A stretch of DNA of 16,545 bases from Gp6-AA40 sp050742535 (GTDB lineage: Bacteria > Acidobacteriota > Vicinamibacteria > Vicinamibacterales > UBA2999), in assembly GCA_050742535.1 (NCBI GenBank), contig JBOGIQ010000110.1:1-16545 (forward strand), given 5' to 3'. Below the pieces are notes generated by a model. It made no database searches. It saw nothing but the letters and a program-made list of their open reading frames with translations, and was not told the DNA's origin. This document shows, in pieces, positions 13,751 to 16,545 of this stretch (positions are counted from its first letter, which is position 1; the number at the start of each line of letters is the position of its first letter). Made by a program: the position numbers and the translations under genes.

Positions 13751-14620
13751 TCAAGCGACCCGCGGAACGACGACGCGGACCTCGGTGCCTGCTGTTCCTC
13801 CGCTGGCCGCGACGCGTCCCTTGAATGCCGAAACGATTCGGGCTGCGCTCGTCAGCGGACCGGCCGTTGTCCAATTCGCCGGAGCCGGAGCCTGCGCCTG
13901 TGAGATGCCGAAGACGACGTCGCTGCCCTTCGCCTCCGCCAGCACCGCGACCGTGAACCCCGGTGGCTCCTCCGTCAAACTGATCGTCGTCATCAACAAT
14001 CCGGAGAGCGCGGCAACGAAGAGATCTTCGTCCACCGACAGCGAACGGTCGCCCACGCTGATCCGCGATTCGATGCTGACACCGCGCAAACGCCGCTCCG
14101 GCTCAATCGACTTCAGTAACTGATCGACGATCGCCTGCGCACGAATCGGCTTCGGCGCCGGCGGCAACTCACCGCGCAGGAAGCGCGCGACGCGCAGCAG
14201 ACAGGTGGCTTTCCACGCTTCTGCGCGAATCAGATTTGCGGCTACCGTCGACGCAAGCGCGGGCCCGCGATCGGAGAGAAGGTTCGTGGACGCGAGCAGA
14301 GCTGCCAGCGACTGCGCGAGATCGCGCCCCGCCTGAACAGCGGCCAATGCGCCCGCATCGACGGCTTCCTCCTCCCGGACGGCGGGAGGCGCCGCCGCCG
14401 TTGCCGAAGACTCCTTGCCTCCGGAACGCGGTGGAGTGTCGAGCATTTCGACGTAATGCTTGTCCGCTCGCATCCGGAACGTTCGTGGAAGACCTTCCCG
14501 GAGAGGAGCTGGATTTGACGGCTCGCTGGTCTCCTCTTCGCCAGCGAGGATGTCTTCGATCCGAATCGCGGAAGGATTGGAAAGGGGATCGTCCGGGTAC
14601 TGCACGTCAGGGGGGACCAT
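13751..14620 (-). CDS. Degenerate histidine-kinase-like protein (289 aa)
   Basis: The layout is that of a kinase core without its chemistry. A polar N-terminal part contains RMRADKHYVEML (49-60). A helical pair (about 90-150: LAAVQAGRDLAQSLAALLA and LIRAEAWKATCLLRVARFL) resembles a DHp bundle but has no His in place of the phospho-acceptor. A region then resembles a HATPase domain (180-289: LRGVSIESRISV, DEDLFVAALSGLLMTTISLT, GTEVRVVVP). The N-box Asn and the DxGxG motif are missing, so ATP binding is doubtful. A scaffold or phosphatase-like partner for the receiver-PilZ protein encoded next is plausible. ATG 14620 is chosen because the longer frame to 14710 runs through simple-sequence DNA; there is no Shine-Dalgarno. 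Assignment to the kinase superfamily is by pattern only. Confidence 0.65.
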   Translation of the reverse strand: MVPPDVQYPDDPLSNPSAIRIEDILAGEEETSEPSNPAPLREGLPRTFRMRADKHYVEMLDTPPRSGGKESSATAAAPPAVREEEAVDAGALAAVQAGRDLAQSLAALLASTNLLSDRGPALASTVAANLIRAEAWKATCLLRVARFLRGELPPAPKPIRAQAIVDQLLKSIEPERRLRGVSIESRISVGDRSLSVDEDLFVAALSGLLMTTISLTEEPPGFTVAVLAEAKGSDVVFGISQAQAPAPANWTTAGPLTSAARIVSAFKGRVAASGGTAGTEVRVVVPRVA

Positions 14621-14878
14621 TTGAATTTTGGGATATGAGATTGATGGTTTGGATTTGGCGATTAGTGATTGGTGACTTGGAAGCCAATGATGAATGATTC
14701 GTTGATCCAATTCAAATCAAGATCGCGCGTTCACCGATGAGCAACCGTTCATCGATCATCGTTCCCGACTTTCTCAGAAAACAGTCTGCGACAGGCGCCT
14801 GGTCTGCGGTACTTGTTGAGATTTACAGGCATTCTGCGCCATCGGCTCCGGGCCTGACGTTTGCTCAGCTGTCACTCG
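14621..14878. other. AT-richer divergent intergenic region
   Basis: About 260 bases separate the divergent degenerate-kinase gene and the 95-aa gene. The left part (14624-14735) is markedly richer in A and T than its surroundings and made of repeated words such as GATTGG, GATTTGG and ATTGATGG, typical of a simple-sequence spacer. It probably carries both promoters, but I find no pair of -35 and -10 boxes I would defend. Confidence 0.5.
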
Positions 14879-15166
14879 ATGACCAGTCACGGAGCCGGGA
14901 AAAGCGCGCTCGACGAGTTCCTTCCGGAATCAGCACTCGCATCCCAGATCTCCCGTTTCCGCGGCGAGCCACGTGGGGCGATTGACCTGTTCGTGTCAGC
15001 AGAGGACGTTCAACTGGATCCGATCGAGGTTGTCGCGCGGCGGGCGCCCCGAGCGAACTCGTCGTCCGTGCAGCTGTGGCCGATGCTCGCCGCCGCGCTC
15101 GTGGCGATCGGGGTCTCCATGCTCGCGCTGGCCGCGTTCGCACGGTTCGGCTTCTCCGCCCTCTAG
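14879..15166 (+). CDS. Hypothetical C-terminally anchored membrane protein (95 aa)
   Basis: No family is recognised. The cytoplasmic part is short and mixed (SALDEFLPESALASQISRF, then IDLFVSAEDVQLDPIEVVARR), and the last 30 residues form one membrane helix (WPMLAAALVAIGVSMLALAAF) with almost no tail, so it would be tail-anchored. Third codon positions are mostly G/C, supporting coding. ATG 14879 or an in-frame TTG at 14861 could start it; neither has a ribosome binding site. It is followed after 147 bp by the coiled-coil DUF4115 protein on the same strand. Confidence 0.5.
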   Translation: MTSHGAGKSALDEFLPESALASQISRFRGEPRGAIDLFVSAEDVQLDPIEVVARRAPRANSSSVQLWPMLAAALVAIGVSMLALAAFARFGFSAL

Positions 15167-15313
15167 CCAGCATCTCCAGACCGGCGCTCGACTTACGGCA
15201 GGACGGGTGCGACAATCGGGGACGGTTAGCTAAAGCTCCAGCGCGCCACGGCCGAACTCCAAGTACGCCCTTTTTACGGCCCAGGTCGCGAAGAACTGTT
15301 AACCCCTCCAGAA

Positions 15314-16545
15314 ATGGACCACCGAGATTACCCGCAGGACGAGCAGCAGGCCGGGACGGCCGGCCCCGAACCGGTAAACCCGGGGTCGGCGAGCAAATTC
15401 CCGTCGCTGATTCACGACTACCGGGCCCAGCGCGAGGCCTGGCGGGAACAGGCGCGAAACCTGGCGCGGATGCGGGAGGAGGTCCTCGCCGCCGCCGACC
15501 ACGAAGCGCGCGGGATTGTTTCCACCGCGAGAGCCGACGTCCGGCGGATCCTGCTCAAAGCCCGTCGCGATCTTCTGGTGCTCGCCGCGCAGGTGCGCGC
15601 CGCCGGGCGGCTGGGCGAGGGCGAGGACACGATCGACACGCCGAATTTCCTTCCGGCCGACGACTTCGGCCAGGCGCACAACGCGCTGACCACCGCGCGC
15701 CACGACATCCGTCGCGTGCTCGACGAGTCGCGTCCGGAGCTCGAAGGGCTGGCCTCCGAGGGAGAGGCGCTGCGCGCTGCGCTGCATCATCACCAGCCGG
15801 CTGACGCTCGACCGGCTGACGTTCGCAGGCACGTCTCGAGACTGCCCATCGCGGACATCCCGCAGGATCGCTTCGCGGAAGCGTCGGCGGACTTCGACTT
15901 CATATCGATCGACGCGGATGACTCACCGGAGTTAACGATCCGTCAACCGCAGTTCCCGATTCGTGCGCTTGTTGCCGCGGCTGCGTCATTCGGTGCGCTT
16001 GCGTTGATGGGAACCGGCGTCTGGATGTTCTGGCCATCGGGCAGGGATAACTCGCACACGGAAACCGCGGCGGCAGCGGCAGCGGCGTCCAAACCGGCCG
16101 CGCGGGATTCTGCCTCGCCTGCGGTTCGAACCCCGATCCCTGAGCCGCGCTCGCCACTCTCCATCCGGTTGTCAGCGAAAGAAACGTCCTGGGTTCGCGT
16201 CACCGCCGACGGTCGCGTGACAGCGGAACGGATATTCAGGCCAGGCGAGACCGAGAATATCGGCGCGGTCCGCGAGGTGAGCATTCGTGCGGGCGATGCA
16301 GGGGCGGTGACCGTTGCCGTCGACGGCCGTCAGCCTGTGGCCCTCGGTCGCGAAGGCGAGGTCGTGACCCGGCGGTTCACCGTGCAGGCAGCGCGTGTAG
16401 AGCGCACGGCGCCAGCGCCGGTGGCCGCGGCTCCGCGGAATCCGCCCGCGCCAGTGGCGCAGGCTCCGACGCAGCGTCAGACCCCGGCCAGCGCGACGCC
16501 GGCTCCGTCCGCGACGGTGGCCGCACTGTCATCGCCGCGTGTGTC
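15314..16545 (+). CDS. Coiled-coil/transmembrane/DUF4115 protein (3' end cut by window)
   Basis: The frame is open from ATG 15314 to the right edge (410 codons seen) without a stop. In order: a polar N-terminus (1-30); a long charged helix (about 33-98: EAWREQARNLARMREEVLAAADHE, then ADVRRILLKARRDLLVLAAQV), which looks coiled-coil and resembles DivIVA or ATPase b-type helices; a second helical part (118-158); an acidic stretch; one membrane helix (216-240); an Ala/Pro linker; and a domain (281-356) with SWVRVTADGRV, FRPGETENIG, VSIRAGDAGAVTVAVDG and LGREGEVVTRRF. The last is a good match to DUF4115, the extracytoplasmic C-terminal domain of RodZ. A Pro/Ala-rich tail begins at about 357. It lacks the RodZ HTH, which a separate gene at 12053-12643 carries. 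A role in cell shape or envelope organisation is inferred. No Shine-Dalgarno precedes the start. Confidence 0.82.
   Translation, partial: MDHRDYPQDEQQAGTAGPEPVNPGSASKFPSLIHDYRAQREAWREQARNLARMREEVLAAADHEARGIVSTARADVRRILLKARRDLLVLAAQVRAAGRLGEGEDTIDTPNFLPADDFGQAHNALTTARHDIRRVLDESRPELEGLASEGEALRAALHHHQPADARPADVRRHVSRLPIADIPQDRFAEASADFDFISIDADDSPELTIRQPQFPIRALVAAAASFGALALMGTGVWMFWPSGRDNSHTETAAAAAAASKPAARDSASPAVRTPIPEPRSPLSIRLSAKETSWVRVTADGRVTAERIFRPGETENIGAVREVSIRAGDAGAVTVAVDGRQPVALGREGEVVTRRFTVQAARVERTAPAPVAAAPRNPPAPVAQAPTQRQTPASATPAPSATVAALSSPRV

Noticed and set aside
14737..14985. 82-codon + strand frame before and overlapping the 95-aa gene
   Set aside because: There is no ribosome binding site, it contains no recognisable domain, and its last part overlaps the better supported frame. 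A frameshift joining the two cannot be excluded but nothing in the sequence demands it.
15167..15313. Possible riboswitch before the coiled-coil/DUF4115 gene
   Set aside because: I looked for cyclic-di-GMP and other common riboswitch core motifs and found no convincing match or terminator hairpin.
15299..15832. 177-codon minus-strand frame
   Set aside because: It is the complement of the continuous coiled-coil/DUF4115 gene and shows no family features.
1..16545. CRISPR array, insertion sequence, integrase or attachment sites
   Set aside because: No regularly spaced direct repeats, no transposase or recombinase frames and no terminal inverted repeats were seen.

Overview
The window is GC-rich chromosomal DNA with bacterial gene architecture. 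It has dense genes, short operons, Shine-Dalgarno sites such as GGAGG and GGGAGG, and GTG, TTG and one probable CTG start. The mix of genes (a DUF6152 protein, Gly/Arg-rich secreted proteins of unknown function, an lmo0937-type membrane peptide, a tannase-type esterase, many signalling proteins) and the intergenic mini-palindromes and CACGAAG-type repeats suggest a soil Acidobacteriota, perhaps Vicinamibacteria. That placement is inference from gene style, not a phylogenetic result. I see no rRNA, tRNA, CRISPR array, transposase or phage gene.

Left part (1-5107), aromatic ester use and secreted proteins. A tannase/feruloyl-esterase family enzyme (cut by the left window edge) runs rightward. 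Converging on it is a leftward run of five genes: a DUF6152 secreted protein, a 344-aa secreted protein with a Gly/Arg linker, a 139-aa secreted protein, a LigJ-like 4-oxalomesaconate hydratase and a LigK/RraA-like aldolase. Tannase-type esterases can release gallate, and LigJ plus LigK are the last two steps of gallate and protocatechuate 4,5-cleavage, ending in pyruvate and oxaloacetate. The two arms are therefore chemically linked. Between them lies a 61-nt element that folds on paper into a perfect three-way junction.

Middle part (5265-11492). A lipoprotein serine peptidase (TAP-like alpha/beta hydrolase, probably starting at CTG) is followed by a NatA/NatB-type ABC exporter pair. The exporter permease meets, stop codon to stop codon, a leftward pair: a 744-aa membrane-bound hybrid-sensor-like histidine kinase (DUF4118-like membrane part, two GAF-like regions, HisKA, HATPase) and a 60-aa very polar small protein. 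Further right come a terminator-like hairpin, a double hairpin repeat and a 50-aa lmo0937-type membrane peptide.

Right part (11731-16545), signalling and envelope genes. A small unknown gene converges with a leftward cluster: a degenerate histidine-kinase-like protein, a receiver-PilZ response regulator, a 51-aa membrane protein and a RodZ-like HTH protein. The HTH protein lacks the RodZ C-terminal domain. At the right edge a rightward gene encodes a coiled-coil, one membrane helix and a DUF4115 domain, which is the RodZ C-terminal domain without its HTH, and it runs off the window. The two halves of RodZ architecture thus occur on separate proteins about 2.5 kb apart. No stretch longer than 300 bases lacks a gene.
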